Below, piece after piece: positions 32,314 to 44,365 of a DNA stretch of 45,561 nucleotides. The stretch lies in the NCBI GenBank assembly GCA_900169235.1, contig FWCC01000186.1, positions 1-45,561 of the forward strand. The letters run 5' to 3'. The position numbers were made by a program, and so were the translations under genes. The notes below the pieces were generated by a model. It worked only from the letters and a program-made list of their open reading frames with translations, made no database searches and had not been told where the DNA came from. Position 1 is the first letter of the stretch. Each line of letters starts with the position of its first letter. Source of the DNA: Zarea fungicola (Eukaryota > Ascomycota > Sordariomycetes > Hypocreales > Cordycipitaceae).

Positions 32314-33206
32314 TAAATCCGCATATCCGTCTCTAGCAGAAACCCAGGCGTCACAGACAACCTAGCCAGTCGTGGGTTTATAAAAACGATGGAAAAGGCG
32401 ATTCTTTTGAGTCTTGGTAAGGCTTAGGAATTAGCTTAAAGGCGTGGGTTGTAAATTTGCAGGCATCTTCAGCAGAAGTGCCTAGGGAGTCCTGTATAAA
32501 CTCTCTCCTGTACAGTGTACCTGTGTATCAATACGGCTGGAAATTACTCTCTCATTATATATGGGATACGGGACCGGAAGATATATATATACCGAAGCTA
32601 AAAGGGAAGTTCCATACACATAAACGAAGCGGCAGTCGGTGGTCACCTAATACGGAACTAAGGTTATTTCTCAATGTCTTTTAATGTGTATCACACCAAG
32701 TTTATAGTCTCTCGACTCTCACCTATATGTGCCGGTTGAATCTTTTGTGATTGGCTCGTTCGTCTAACTTGCTGGGTATTATCATCTGCCGAGCGGCTGT
32801 GGCTAGGTGGAGCGGAATGGCATTCTGAACCTGTGGAGTCTGCGTGAAGCTATTACCGAGAAACGCGGCAACTCAATAGGACGGTGGCTTTATAAACGTT
32901 ATCTGCTGTGCACTGACCGGCGTAATCACCAATAATAAGCCCAGTAAACGTTTTAACCGTGATAGTAGCTTTGAATTGAATGTCCCGCCTTTAATGTGGG
33001 CGGAACATTGAAACATTTAACCCTAAATAGAGATTTGAAGCATGCGTCGGGAGAATATTTGTCAGGGTACTGGCAAAGGGATCGCCGAAGCCCTGACCTA
33101 TAATGGCTGTGGACATCCGTGATAACGAAGCATGTAACATTTGTGAGCTAGGTCTAACGTCACTAGGAGGACTCCGCGATAGCCCTAGCAGCTACGGATA
33201 ACCCAC

Positions 33207-33276
33207 CTACACGCTCTCGTCTATACTCCATCACAATATCACTACACTGCTTATTTAGGAATGCCGCTGCTATTTC
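33207..33276. repeat. 70-bp dispersed repeat, copy 1
   Basis: Matches 45492-45561 without gaps, 64 of 70 positions, and the last 29 bases are identical. The shared part ends with AGGAATGCCGCTGCTATTTC, which contains an ATG, and the preceding bases look like a C/T/A-rich fungal 5' leader. Confidence 0.85.
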
Positions 33277-33727
33277 AAACTATATAGTAGCGCTATAATA
33301 AGATGATTGGAAGAAATGCCAAGGTAGCCATTGCCTTCTCCATTGGGCTGGGCTGGGCTTGCCTTGGCACACTGACGGCACCATCTCATCTTCCTAAGAG
33401 AACAACCTGGTCGGCATTAAACCCTCTGTTGGTTTTACATTACGCAATCTTATGGTGCATGTCTCTCAGCGTCAGGATACCGTCGCGCGTATAACGAGGG
33501 CTAAACGGCAACACTATAAATGCCGATTTTATGACCGACTTACGAAAGCTATACATTAATAGGTTTATTACCAACCTATTTACTATAAAATTAGTAGCGG
33601 AACGGCAGGCTATCATGTAAGAGTGCCCCAGAGAGGATTACCCCCAGCGCGATACCGGCATTTGGCAAGATTTAATTAATCTAGGGTATGGCACCGACTC
33701 ACCACAATTTCAAAATGAATACTATTG

Positions 33728-33980
33728 GGACTGCTGAGTCAGGTCAAGCAGCGCTTCCGATGAAGCCTGACTCCTGCCGCAGCAGGCTTCCGTCAGTCAA
33801 CTGGCCTGACCGACAGCAGCCTGCCGTCAATACGAAGCCATCACGGCAGCTGAGGAAAGAGGAATCTTTGTTGTTTGTTGTTTGCTTTTCCTGATCCTGA
33901 ATTCCTGTATATAGAAGAGGAATTCCTCCTCTATCCGTAGCTAGATCCTTAGATCAATCACAATTAGTTACAATACGCAT
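33728..33980. mobile_element. Possible solo LTR of a retrotransposon
   Basis: The stretch has several short inverted repeats (GAGTCAGG at 33736-33743 against CCTGACTC at 33766-33773, and further CCTGAC/GTCAG copies). A TATATA (33908-33913) and a 12-bp palindrome GAGGAATTCCTC (33917-33928) follow, then an AATCACAATTAGTTACAATA tail. This resembles LTR promoter regions of fungal copia-type elements. No coding part, primer-binding site or target duplication could be identified, so the boundaries are approximate. Confidence 0.3.
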
Positions 33981-36000
33981 ATACTGGGAGAAGGCCCTTT
34001 CAGTACCGTGTCTAGTAACTACTCGTGATATACCAACAGTATTGGTGGTGGAGGTACGGTCCGTCTTCGAACAACGATTCCGGGTACAATTAATGTTGAT
34101 CGACTGACAGGCTCAGTAATTTATTCTGTGGGGTACAGTACAGAAATTACTTATGAAGCCGTGTCGCTACTCCATAGAAGCCACAACGAGATGTTCTTTG
34201 TTATGTCGGGGTTTGGCCACAGTTGGCGAGTTAAGCCACTGTGAATGTGCTTGTCAAACTCTGCCCGTGTTCAAGACACACCTTCGTTAAAGCTCACGTT
34301 TATTCCTGAGAAGGAACTCCCTTTATTCGCCGATCCCGACTTCCCAGTGAATATAAGCCGTGTTTTAGTGAGCAGGCGGCCCTGGCCGAGCATTGGTGTC
34401 GGCGGTTCGCTTGGGCATGTGTAAAGCGGGCTTTAATAGCCTCGAGAGAAACGTCGCCAAATGCAGCCGTAGAGGGCCAAAGCCTGGCATCGCAGAATAG
34501 CAAAATACTCAACCACTCTATACTAAGTCGCTCCCGAATGCCCCCTAGCACAATTAACACGTTCTAGTGTACACAAACCACCTCCAGTTGCCCATTCTCT
34601 CTCCCACAGTTAATAAAGAAGCTATGCATATAAAGGACATGCATTGGCTATGTGTCTAGGTGCCTAATGAACCAGCCTATTCTACCTAGATCGTTATAAT
34701 TGTAAGGAAAACTCACATTACAAGCATTTAATAGTTTTCTAGCGCTCTTTCAGTCACATTGGGTTCAAGGACAAAAGATAACAGGTTATTCTATAGGGTA
34801 GCAATTAAGGCATTAATCTATTATAGTTCTTTAATATAAAATTATTTACTATAACTGCTGTCTATAATATACACGCCATATAACAAAATTTATTGCTTTC
34901 CGTTTAGGTCATTATTATAGCTATTGCCGCTATCGCTATTGCCACCATTCTCGTTGTCGGTAGTCTATAATAGTGCTGCGCTCTTAGGCATCGATTGTAT
35001 CCTAACTAGCACATGTAAGGTGTGCCTATTCTATTTACAATGCTTCGCTATATACATATATATGAAGACTATATCGCATTTTATGCTTTATTTAGGCTTC
35101 AAACTATAATTCTGCTAACATAGAGCTTTTACAATAAGACCATAGCTAATTTGGCATCTTGCCCCAGAGGGCCACATCCTCGGCCAACCACGTGGTCTCT
35201 CTAGTTGGGAAGTATCATCGCCAGAGTGCTTCGTCTAGAACTCATAATAATACCATTGATTTCCTATAAACACCTCTCCACAACAAAAATCATGACGCAA
35301 TCGGAAATGACGCGTACTATTGGGCGAGAACTTGGAACCACAGAAGCATTTTATAGTCCGATGACCCATTCCCCCAAATAAATTCGGAAAGTTAGAACGA
35401 AACGGTGTTAGATTTGACTGACTGGCGGCTTGTGATGTTAGGCGGCGTCGAAAGTCGTGTCGTGGGCGACTAATCTTCGTGGCGCCGTCTCTCGTAGAAT
35501 ATTCCCCTGTCTCGAGGAGGCTAATAACATCTCCGCTAATTTCAGGCAGTTTTCTATACGTAACGGTAACAAATAGGCTCGCTCAATTACTGTGCATTGA
35601 TTGTCAATTCTATACTGTTTTATGCCACGTGCTTATCACTGGTGCCGCAGTTGCGTTTGGCCTCCAGTACACCAATAGGTGCCGCCAACATGCACGTCTA
35701 CAATTGGTCCATTGCCGACTTAGTTGACAAGAGAGACGCTAGAAGTGACAGCGTACTTCATAGATAGAATTTGTCATAAGTGTGGAAACTATTAATACAA
35801 TCAGATAATAGCTAGCTGAGATTGAACTCAGAAGTACAACTCCCAGGCAGAGCACCATCCGTCAACTATAACTGAGCACGAACGAATTTCCCAACACAGC
35901 AAGACATCCCTCTAGAATAAACCAACAGGTTACTTGTGCAGTTTCATATTATGAACTACTGTATGGTTCATCAAAAATCTCTACTTCGCCATGTCAGCGA

Positions 36001-36894
36001 CTAGTTTGGATACGGCCAGAGTGACCCGCCGCCATTTCCATACTGGCATTGGCGATGGTCGTTGCCCTGGCATCCGCTATTGCAGCCCATATTGCCTTGA
36101 CTGACTCCACTGTTGCTGCTAATAGCCTGGTTGACATTGGCAAAGGCGTAGTTGTGGTCGTAATACGAATCATGTTCAGGGGAGCCAGGGGCAAAGTAGC
36201 AATGAGTATGCGTCTGGTAGTTTGCATAGCCATTATGAGCTGACATCAATGGCTGATACCAGATTGTATGGCAGCCATGCTCAACATGCTTCCAGACGCA
36301 GGTCTGGGTATCAGTCAAGGTATTCGTTTGGCCCCAGCTAAAGCCAAAAGAGGCCTTGATGATGTTGCTGAAATCAGCGGTAAGGGTATAAGTCCAGGTT
36401 TGAGCAACAGCAAAGCTGACAGCGATTGCTCTCGTACAGTCATCGCAGTAGAAGCAGCTGCCTACTTGTTTCCACGTCTGATACCAGTAATGCCAGTCAT
36501 GCTGATCATACCATGTCTGTCTTTCTGTGAAGCAAAGTGGAGGTTTCGACTCCCTCTTCGCCAAACCGCTGATGAATTCGGCAGTGCGATCTTTAAGCTC
36601 TTTGCCGGGGTGATGTTCAACGCTAGTAACATTATTGTTGGTGCGGATTGCCTGAAGTTGCTCGCGGGTGTACTTGTTCTTAATAATGACCACAGTTCCA
36701 TTCGGGTAGGTTCTTTCAGTAATTACATCCCGAGAAGGCTGGCGGATCATGGCACAAATAGAGTCAGTGCTTCCTTCATGGCATTTGACCAAGGTTGAAT
36801 TGTCACGTGGCAGAAGAATGTCGGATTCCGAAGTTACAGGCGTGGACAAGCCGACTGTCACAAGGAAAGCTAGAATGGTGCTTCGAACAGTCAT
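36001..36894 (-). CDS. Secreted two-part protein (paralogue of 19896-20756)
   Basis: A single exon of 297 residues from the ATG at 36894. A signal peptide (about residues 1-22) is followed by a pro-like region with two Cys and the block RQPSRDVITERTYPNGTVVI then YTREQLQAIR, matching the paralogue at 19.9 kb. A LAKRE site (Kex2-like) precedes a mature part with ten Cys at equivalent positions: GSCFYCDDC, SFAVAQTWTY, FGFSWGQT, GCHTIWYQPLMS, YANYQTHTHC and the C-terminal GGSLWPYPN. Both copies lie on the same strand about 16 kb apart. This copy sits in AT-rich DNA, and its mature part has a His/Asp/Ser-containing insert (APGSPEHDSYYDHN). Function unknown; a candidate secreted effector family. 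Confidence 0.82.
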   Translation of the reverse strand: MTVRSTILAFLVTVGLSTPVTSESDILLPRDNSTLVKCHEGSTDSICAMIRQPSRDVITERTYPNGTVVIIKNKYTREQLQAIRTNNNVTSVEHHPGKELKDRTAEFISGLAKRESKPPLCFTERQTWYDQHDWHYWYQTWKQVGSCFYCDDCTRAIAVSFAVAQTWTYTLTADFSNIIKASFGFSWGQTNTLTDTQTCVWKHVEHGCHTIWYQPLMSAHNGYANYQTHTHCYFAPGSPEHDSYYDHNYAFANVNQAISSNSGVSQGNMGCNSGCQGNDHRQCQYGNGGGSLWPYPN

Positions 36895-39800
36895 GGTGAA
36901 GATACATGTAGGTGATGCCGGCTGGTGATTGAAGTGCAGAGTTCAACAGAACAACCCAGAGTGAAGGCTTGAAGATATTTTTATATTCCAGCAGCTGATT
37001 CTATTACTGTAATCATCATTGCTAGCATTATACTCCCAAGCCTGCTTGTGTATTTGCGGCTCGGCGTGTGACCACGTGGGGCGTCTCTTGGCCCTGGGTA
37101 GTGGTTCATGCCAATGTACTGGCCTCAGTTAATCTGGTATCGTGATCCAAATTAGGAACAATACGCGACGGTAAAATCTCCGCAAGACTGACATTAATTA
37201 ACCGTTTGCCCAAGTCTTAGGTGAGACCTTGAATATGAGAAGAGACTAGCACGATAATTAATAATACGTAATGCCCGAAACCTGCTTCTTGATAACCTCT
37301 ATGCTGTCATTAGACTGTGGCTGATTATTGGTCCCATAGCTCAGTCGAGACATTCATTGCCGTAATCCAGCGTACCGCCTTCGTAACATCTATAGCGCTT
37401 ACGTTTCTGTCATCTGATCAAAGGTGGCAATCTCGGGATGTGTAGAACAACCCAATCATTCATCTGCGACAGATGCACAATGCTCCGCACAAGTATCCAT
37501 CTCCACTGCCATGATGTAACGAGCCACCCCGCGAGATTGTAGAGTCTATCACTTAAGTTTAGAAAGTGATTAGAAATTAGTACTTTGGGGAGAAAACCAG
37601 CCCCTCACGATATCCATTGTCGATACATGGTTAGGTTAGTCCATTACCACCAAATATAGCCATGGTTACGACCGTGCCGGGCGTACATGCGCACGTCAGA
37701 CTTGGACGGAAACTCACAGTTATTCGTCCCCTTACACCAAAGCGGATACTATATTTTGGGCTACTCTGCAGTTATTCGTCCCCACAACTTAAATGAAGTG
37801 AGTTCCTTACACTGTACATGAGACCCAAAAGAATGGTTTCAATGCCTTACTCCACCGAAGCCGCCCGGAGTGTTGGCGAACCGGACCTTTCGGGCTCTTT
37901 GACTAGATCTGAAAGCCTTTGAAAGGCTAGCGGGGCCAGGACTACTAAGGAGCATAATCAGCCACCGTAATCTCGGGCATCAGGCAGAGCACACCGATCT
38001 TTTCCGACCGCACAAGCCCGCAATGGTTCCGAAATAGTATTGTTTAAACGTTCAATTCATAGCTGCAGTTGAGGAAGAACTTGACTCGGATGCATCACTT
38101 TCTACAGTAGTGGCTGTTGCATGGAGTGAGGACACCTGGTACTTAATTTCAGGCAGGCCATGGGTATCGATTATTGGCCGAGTGCGGGGATCGTAATCGG
38201 CACCGAAATGTGAACACTGAAATACGCTTAAAACGTGGGAACCAATACGTTTCCGATTGCCCCCGATTACGAGTTTTGTGCCACTATTTTAAGCAGCCAC
38301 TAAAAGCCAATGCACTACACCAACAGGCAGACTAGCCCAGTCCGATTTGCACGGTGCACCCATAGCCATCAGCCAGTGCTTCTAGGAACTATTCCTTGTT
38401 GGTGCAGTATTGGAATTCTCTGGCCAAGAAGCCCAATGCCGCACAACGCCTAGTGTACTCAGCACTCTCGTTAACCCCTCCTCTTGGTAAAAGAGGCTTC
38501 AACTCCCGGTGAGCACCTGGCGATGCCCAAGCCAGTAAGTCGGCTCCGAGTGTGAGGTCCTGACGGCGTAAACTTGCTGGCGCCAACCAACATGTGTGCC
38601 GGCGAACCTTTTCTTTTTGCGGTCGGGTAACTGTACAACATTACGTTACGCCACTCTAATCGCAAAGATCCAAACACAAGCCTCGTCAAACCAAGAAATC
38701 TCCGCTGCCAATCTTGGAAACTGGCCCTCAATTGATTAGTAAGTTACTGCGTAGCTCATTGTTCCATCCACTGGTTACCCACTTCGGCAGTTTTTCGTTG
38801 TCGGGCAACCGCCACTAGTGGATTCACCAAACATAATTAACGCAAACCAACTCAATACTGCGGATCAGTAATTGACGACGTATTGCGGAGCATTAATCAT
38901 AGCTTTGCGGCTACATCCTGGCCGCGGCACTGGGGTGGTCAGGTGGTGGGTGTTCACATGTAGATATTGTCCATATCTCCATTGTGCTATGTACGGCGCA
39001 GAAGCCGAAGTAACCGTTGCCGCCAGTAGAATTCGGAGCCGCTCCAGAAAAATATACACGGCAGTAATTAGTTCCATGGCAACTGTGGACCTAGGAACAG
39101 TTTTCTTTGTCTAAAAACGCAGCGCCCTATTTCATCGGCAATTTTGCCAACCGGCCCGCCTTGTCTCGTAGGCGATTAGTTATCCAGGACTTTCATCGGC
39201 ACTACGTATCCGTCCCCGACGTTCTAGAATCGGGACATTCAAACTTCTGCCGTGCTCAGGGTCTACAGAGGAGCACAGTGCGGCTGATGCGATCCGCTGA
39301 ACAAACTTTGATCCACTTGGTCCGCTCCATTCGCTTTTGGTTAGCATATATATTGCTAATGTGTAGCATGTTAATATGTAATACGTACAGTGGGGGGAAC
39401 AAAGTCGAGATTGTCTAGCTGAACTTGAATCAAAGAAAGTTTATATAATCAGCCTTACAGCTAGGATTACTGTCAGCCGCCACATCTCCGAACAACATCT
39501 TTGATTGCGAGGTACTAAGCCACTCAGGGCACCCCGCTCCATCAGGCCCGAGATAACAAACTTTTTCCATTTATGGAAATGCCATCGCGGGTCATTGCAC
39601 GGCGCTTTACCACTTATCCACCCCGCTCTTTTTTATAAACGTCGGCGCTTACGGGTCATGGCTTATTTTCTTAGTCACAGTTGGTCTGCTTCTTAGTAGT
39701 AAGTCAGGTTATCTCGAGTAGTATTGTCTTTGTACATAAGTATCGTTAAGAGCAGAACTCTTAGTAGCTAACTATTGCTTGGATTGCTCAATAGAGAATC

Positions 39801-40192
39801 GTACCATGCCCAAAACGACCCGCCGCCACCTGCGGAATTAAAAGCAACCACAGCTTCAGTTGCGGTAGATGGGATGCTGAACACTTGAAGAATAGCCTTT
39901 AGACAGGTATGCTCTGTTCATTAACCTCATTCAAGATTCAAGGGCGGTAGGGCGAGGTGAAAACAGCAAGGAGCCAAAACTGGAGGCAAACTGACAGCAT
40001 GGGCTTCGCCGAAAATGGGACGCAAGCTTGAGATTAGGCTATGTAACTAGCAGATAGTTGCCACCTGACTACAGTTACCAGGGTGTAGTAGAACGTAAAT
40101 GAGTAGATGAATGAATAGCAGTCACTTTTCTGACGTCAAGCTGCCATCTTCTGTAATAGCGCTCATCTTGCACGACATGGGACAATGACCAC
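36895..40192. other. Gene-free stretch of about 3.3 kb
   Basis: No intact gene. The 15-bp sequence CAGTTATTCGTCCCC occurs twice (37717-37731 and 37769-37783). A minus-strand stretch around 38390-38730 has coding-like composition in two frames interrupted by stops, possibly an old transposase relic, but no catalytic motif can be shown. Confidence 0.35.
36978..36985 (-). promoter_or_regulatory. Putative TATA box of the secreted protein gene at 36.9 kb
   Basis: TATAAAAA on the minus strand, about 85-90 bp before the ATG at 36894. Confidence 0.45.
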
Positions 40193-40729
40193 TTAACAAG
40201 TCTCAAGTGGTTCACAATCAATCGTCCACTTGCTGCTTAGACCAGGGTTCGTGTTGTGACCCTGGACTGCATACAAGTTGAAGCTGACCCTCTTCAATGG
40301 ATAATCGTTGAAGCACCACAGCGCACTCTCGATGATTAAAACATCAAGGTTGTCAAAGTCGTGCATGTGCCATGTGGCACCATTATTGCTATCAACTTCC
40401 AAAGAACATGTCCATTCGCAGTCGAAGTAGCTGTTGAAGAATCCGCCTGGGGCTTGATGAAACGGACAACCATTATGATTATTCATACAGTTTGCGACCC
40501 CGTTGGACATGTGAGTAGCGATGACTCCAACGTCATGTGCAGACATGTATCGGGATTTCGCACCAGGCGTTTTGGCGATACCACTTTCCGTCCTAAATAG
40601 CTCTCCGTCCAGGCTATCAAAAATTTGGTTTCCTTCGATGCAGCGGCTGGCGTGGCCTGGAACAGCCAGCATAGCTGTAAAAGCCACAGAAACGGTGGCG
40701 AAGAAACTCTTCTTAATAAGATAGTTCAT
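40193..40729 (-). CDS. Small secreted cysteine-containing protein
   Basis: A single exon of 178 residues from the ATG at 40729. A signal peptide (MNYLIKKSFFATVSVAFTAM, cleavage likely after GHA near residue 28) is followed by a mature part with eight Cys, including CMNNHNGC, CEWTC and the final CEPLETC. It has an alternating beta-like C-terminal half (LDVLIIESALWCF, KRVSFNLYAV). No known family is recognised. Location in AT-rich, gene-poor DNA beside other secreted orphans suggests an effector candidate. Confidence 0.7.
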   Translation of the reverse strand: MNYLIKKSFFATVSVAFTAMLAVPGHASRCIEGNQIFDSLDGELFRTESGIAKTPGAKSRYMSAHDVGVIATHMSNGVANCMNNHNGCPFHQAPGGFFNSYFDCEWTCSLEVDSNNGATWHMHDFDNLDVLIIESALWCFNDYPLKRVSFNLYAVQGHNTNPGLSSKWTIDCEPLETC

Positions 40730-42210
40730 GCACAAGTATTTGTCAAGTCATCTATCACCAGATGCTAGCAAAGATGTAGAGAGAAGTGATAGTTGCGTCT
40801 CATATAATCTGTTCAGTCATTCGGGAGACAGGGTTCTCCTTATAGGCTGAGGAGGTGTGCAATACTCTCTATAAAAGATACTAAAAATAATTCATTGGCT
40901 TTTATTCCTAATTGCCTTAATCGGACGAGCTTACCAGAAAGACCAGCTTCATGCCTGGTCTGAAGTGACGGGTACCGTTTCCGAGGCTTTAGGCGCATGC
41001 AAAATCCCGAGAGACAGATTTTGTCCATTGAAAAATAGAAGTCCAAAACAACTCTCTTGTAGGTAAAAGCCCGTAATTGAATTATATGGCCGGGAGATGT
41101 CGTGGCAGTCTATTTGTCTAAGCTTATGGAGGGATTATTAAACACCATCACGTATGATTTCTCAAGGCACATATGTAATAAAATAACGAGAAGATGGGTC
41201 CTTTATTTTAACTTTTGAATGCATTTATTAATCACGAGGAGCTACCTTATAAGGAATGGAAGGACTGCCTGTATTGATTGAGCATCTCGAGTTGTAGGTC
41301 AGTGAGACAGCAAGCTGACTTCGTTGCCTGGGTATGAATACTACGGCTGATGCATGACTGACAGAAGCAGAATTGTCCGCAAACAGCGCCAATAAAACCA
41401 GGGCATAAGACAAGCTGAGGCTTAGTCCTAAAGCCTCCTAGACCACAAAAAGGAGACTCCAGCTCCAGGACTACTAATCTGAAAAAGCATATGTAACGAC
41501 TGGGGTCCCTCCGTTGTTGTGTTAAGGTTAAACCCTTGGCACCGCAGTGGGTCCCTGTCAATGTGATGCTTTCTTAGCGGGTTTTGATGCCATGACCACA
41601 ACAGTCAGCCGAGACGTTAAGTGCGAGGCAATGCTCTACTTACCTGATGCCACACCTACATTCTCCATGAATACTTTTAGTGAGTGGAGATATGTAAGCC
41701 CGTATCAGCTCATCTGGTGTTTTTAAGAAGCCCGTTGCCTCATTGTATGCCCATATACGGAGTAGCATAAATCGACTCAATAAAATAGACCCTAATTACA
41801 GGCGCCAACCATCTGCCATCTATCATGCAGCCCACTTCAGCTTGGTTTTAGGGCTTATTTCAGGGTAGCACCTGGGGGTGAAGTTTTGGGAGCTAAAGTA
41901 TCTGGGCTGCTCGATATGGAATCACTCATACTCCATAGTACGTGATGACAGAAGGCCGCACCAGTGGAGTTCCCGACGAATGTTTACCCTTCTACTGTCT
42001 GTCCCAATTATCCTGCGTAAGTCGCCACAATAGCAGTAATGACGAAATGCAATATTAGCAATAGTGGGCAACATAAAAAGGCTTCCTTGTATAAGAAGGA
42101 TACGTAAGTACCGGGACCAAAGCTCACGCAGTAAAACTATACCAACAACCAACAATACCACTGTCTAGCTCAAAGTTAGATCCGCTCACAAATCCTATTC
42201 ATTAGGCCTC
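40730..42210. other. Intergenic region
   Basis: About 1.5 kb shared by two divergent secreted-protein genes. A minus-strand frame at 41247-41561 encodes a Cys-rich peptide (CGQFCFCQSC) but has no signal peptide or family match and is not called. Confidence 0.35.
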
Positions 42211-42600
42211 ATGGCTCATACTAATTATGTTTTGCAGGCTATTGGTTCAATTGCGGCTATTTTCTGTTTGAGCAGCTCTGCCGCAGCGGTCAATCTTCCA
42301 CTTGCCGGAGGAGTTCTCACATCATTTACCGACGCTGAATGTAGAACCACTAACGGAGGCCCGGATGGACTTGGAACGACCTGTCAGCATTGGGGCGGCG
42401 TCCAGAATAGCTTTCATATAAATGACTTGTTTGTGAACACCAAGGACTGTTCAAATCTCTCTCTTCACTGGTATAATCATGCAAAGTGTACAGGAACTGC
42501 GGCCGTTGTTTATCGAAAAATTCAAGCCAACAAATGTTATCAATATTTAACCCATGGGGGTGAGTGGGTGCAGCTTGTTTGTAATAACCCTAATCTCTGA
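42211..42600 (+). CDS. Small secreted cysteine-containing protein
   Basis: A single exon of 129 residues. The signal peptide spans about residues 1-26, ending SSSAAA. The mature part has six Cys (AECRTT, TTCQHW, KDCSN, AKCTG, NKCYQY and VCNNPN), enough for three disulfides, and a Gly-rich start. The ATG at 42211 follows an AT-rich leader with an ATAAAAAG about 135 bp upstream. No family is recognised; the length and composition fit fungal small secreted proteins acting outside the cell. Confidence 0.7.
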   Translation: MAHTNYVLQAIGSIAAIFCLSSSAAAVNLPLAGGVLTSFTDAECRTTNGGPDGLGTTCQHWGGVQNSFHINDLFVNTKDCSNLSLHWYNHAKCTGTAAVVYRKIQANKCYQYLTHGGEWVQLVCNNPNL

Positions 42601-44365
42601 GATTGTATAGTGTAGTGTTTAGTGAACAAAAATCCAAATCCAAGAGCCGCTGAACAGCAGCAAAGTTTCATTCAAACCTTTACATTTTCTAAACAGTCAC
42701 AACTCTTAAAGATGAGGCCGCTCTTTTGCCCCTATTGGCTAGTGGTTATTAGAGAGTATACTCTCAGACACAAATTCCAAACTGTCGGTATTTAGTGAGA
42801 ATAATATATGTTTTATAATAGCTTTGGTATTCTAAGTCCTATATTATAGTTATACTCAATATATAAATAATGATTATATTTTACTCTAAGCCTCAGCAAA
42901 GTAAATCAATAATATTCTACGGCGCTATCACACAGTCCAGTTCACAACTCCAAGATCGAAACGACAGCCAGACTTATCAGTGCCAATCGAGGCGGCCCGG
43001 CTCAATCTCTACGACCTACAGTCCCAAACAAGGCCATGGTGGTAGAAGCCTGGTGTATTTACATTTTTAGCAATAATGATCTGTAGACGGCATATTAAGT
43101 GGTTACATTCCCATACATGCAGAATCAGACAAAATGTTATCCTCTATACTAAGAAACGGGTCACAGTCATATATCAGGATAGGGGGTACGACATGGTTAT
43201 TACAATAACCAAATACGGTAACCTAGATTGTAATCATACACCAACATAATGGGTACAGATACTAAGCAACACTCCAGTGTAGACTCTTTCCCCCTCGAGC
43301 AGTTAGCAGTTTATTAGTCGGATAGCACATCTCTCAAAACTCGTAGCCGGCATGAGCGACCTCATCATCTCCGTCGTGGACCTAGTTCCATCTAAATTTT
43401 ATATGCTTTTTACGAGAAGCTTATGGTGGCTGCTTAGTGGCTGCTTATAAGTGTTATTGCAAATATCTCAAGGCACTATCTATACGTACCGTTCTGCAGC
43501 ATCTTCAACTCTATGATTACTGTACCTTCAACGTATATCTCGCCTGGGACAAGGTACCCGTCACAATGAATTCAATCGGTAGCTTCGTCCCGAGAGTCAT
43601 CATAGCATGATAGGGAAAAGACACCTCCCTAATAAAATAAAACTAAAAATCATATATATATATATAACTATATATAGTTATCACTTTATACTTTTTTTCT
43701 TGCTCTTAAATAACTAAATCATCTATCCCCCTCGAATTGTTAAATAAGCTTCTTCTGATTCTTATTATGAATAACTGCTCTTGTGGGAAAAGCGCCACGA
43801 TTATTGATCAAGCTGACGCCGCCCCTCAAAAGGAACCAAAGTGTTCAAGGCCACCTGTAAGGCTGTACCGAATATGTGAAATTGTGGCTACGCTTAGGGG
43901 CTGCCCCGCTGTTGGCCAACTTTATACGACAGCTACTACCTAGGCGGGTGAAGCGGAGCGAGCCGAGATATAACACAATCATATGATCAGTAATCAACCC
44001 ATACGAAACGTACTGTGATAACAAAGAAAGGTTTAACAACGTTGTGATTCTAATAACTACCTTTAACTTGTACTCTAAACCATGTACTAAAATCTTATGC
44101 GTAAAAGAGGCTTCTCTACGGGGCAAAACTATTAAATCTTGATTACTATCAACTAACTCAAGTACGCTTCTAGTTATTAATATATTCCTTTATTTTTATA
44201 AATATACACACATATATATGCCTAGTCTCAATCTAATATATATAGTCCAGTCTAGTAGTCGTCTTTACACTCTCATCTATTATATTTTACCAAGTTAGTC
44301 AAGTATAGTTTTAAACTATAGTAACTAAACCTTTTTGCGCCTCATCGCTCTTGTCATCACTCACT
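42601..44365. other. AT-rich intergenic region
   Basis: About 1.8 kb, strongly AT-rich, with an AT microsatellite and the palindrome AACTATATATAGTT around 43652-43680. No gene is supported. The right end is the leader of the gene at 44366. Confidence 0.4.

Larger units (their letters stand above)
30443..36000. other. AT-rich gene-poor region with relics
   Basis: About 5.5 kb without an intact gene. Features listed separately are a coding-like relic (32059-32313), one copy of a dispersed repeat (33207-33276) and a possible solo LTR (about 33728-33980). A frame at 33303-33494 begins ATG with a leader-like hydrophobic stretch (VAIAFSIGLGWACLG) but stops after 63 codons. A minus-strand frame at 34300-34560 is coding-like in composition but unrecognised. 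Confidence 0.4.

Noticed and set aside
38389..38731. Possible Tc1/mariner-type transposase relic on the minus strand
   Set aside because: Only vague resemblance in two frames with stops; no DDE motif or terminal inverted repeats could be shown.
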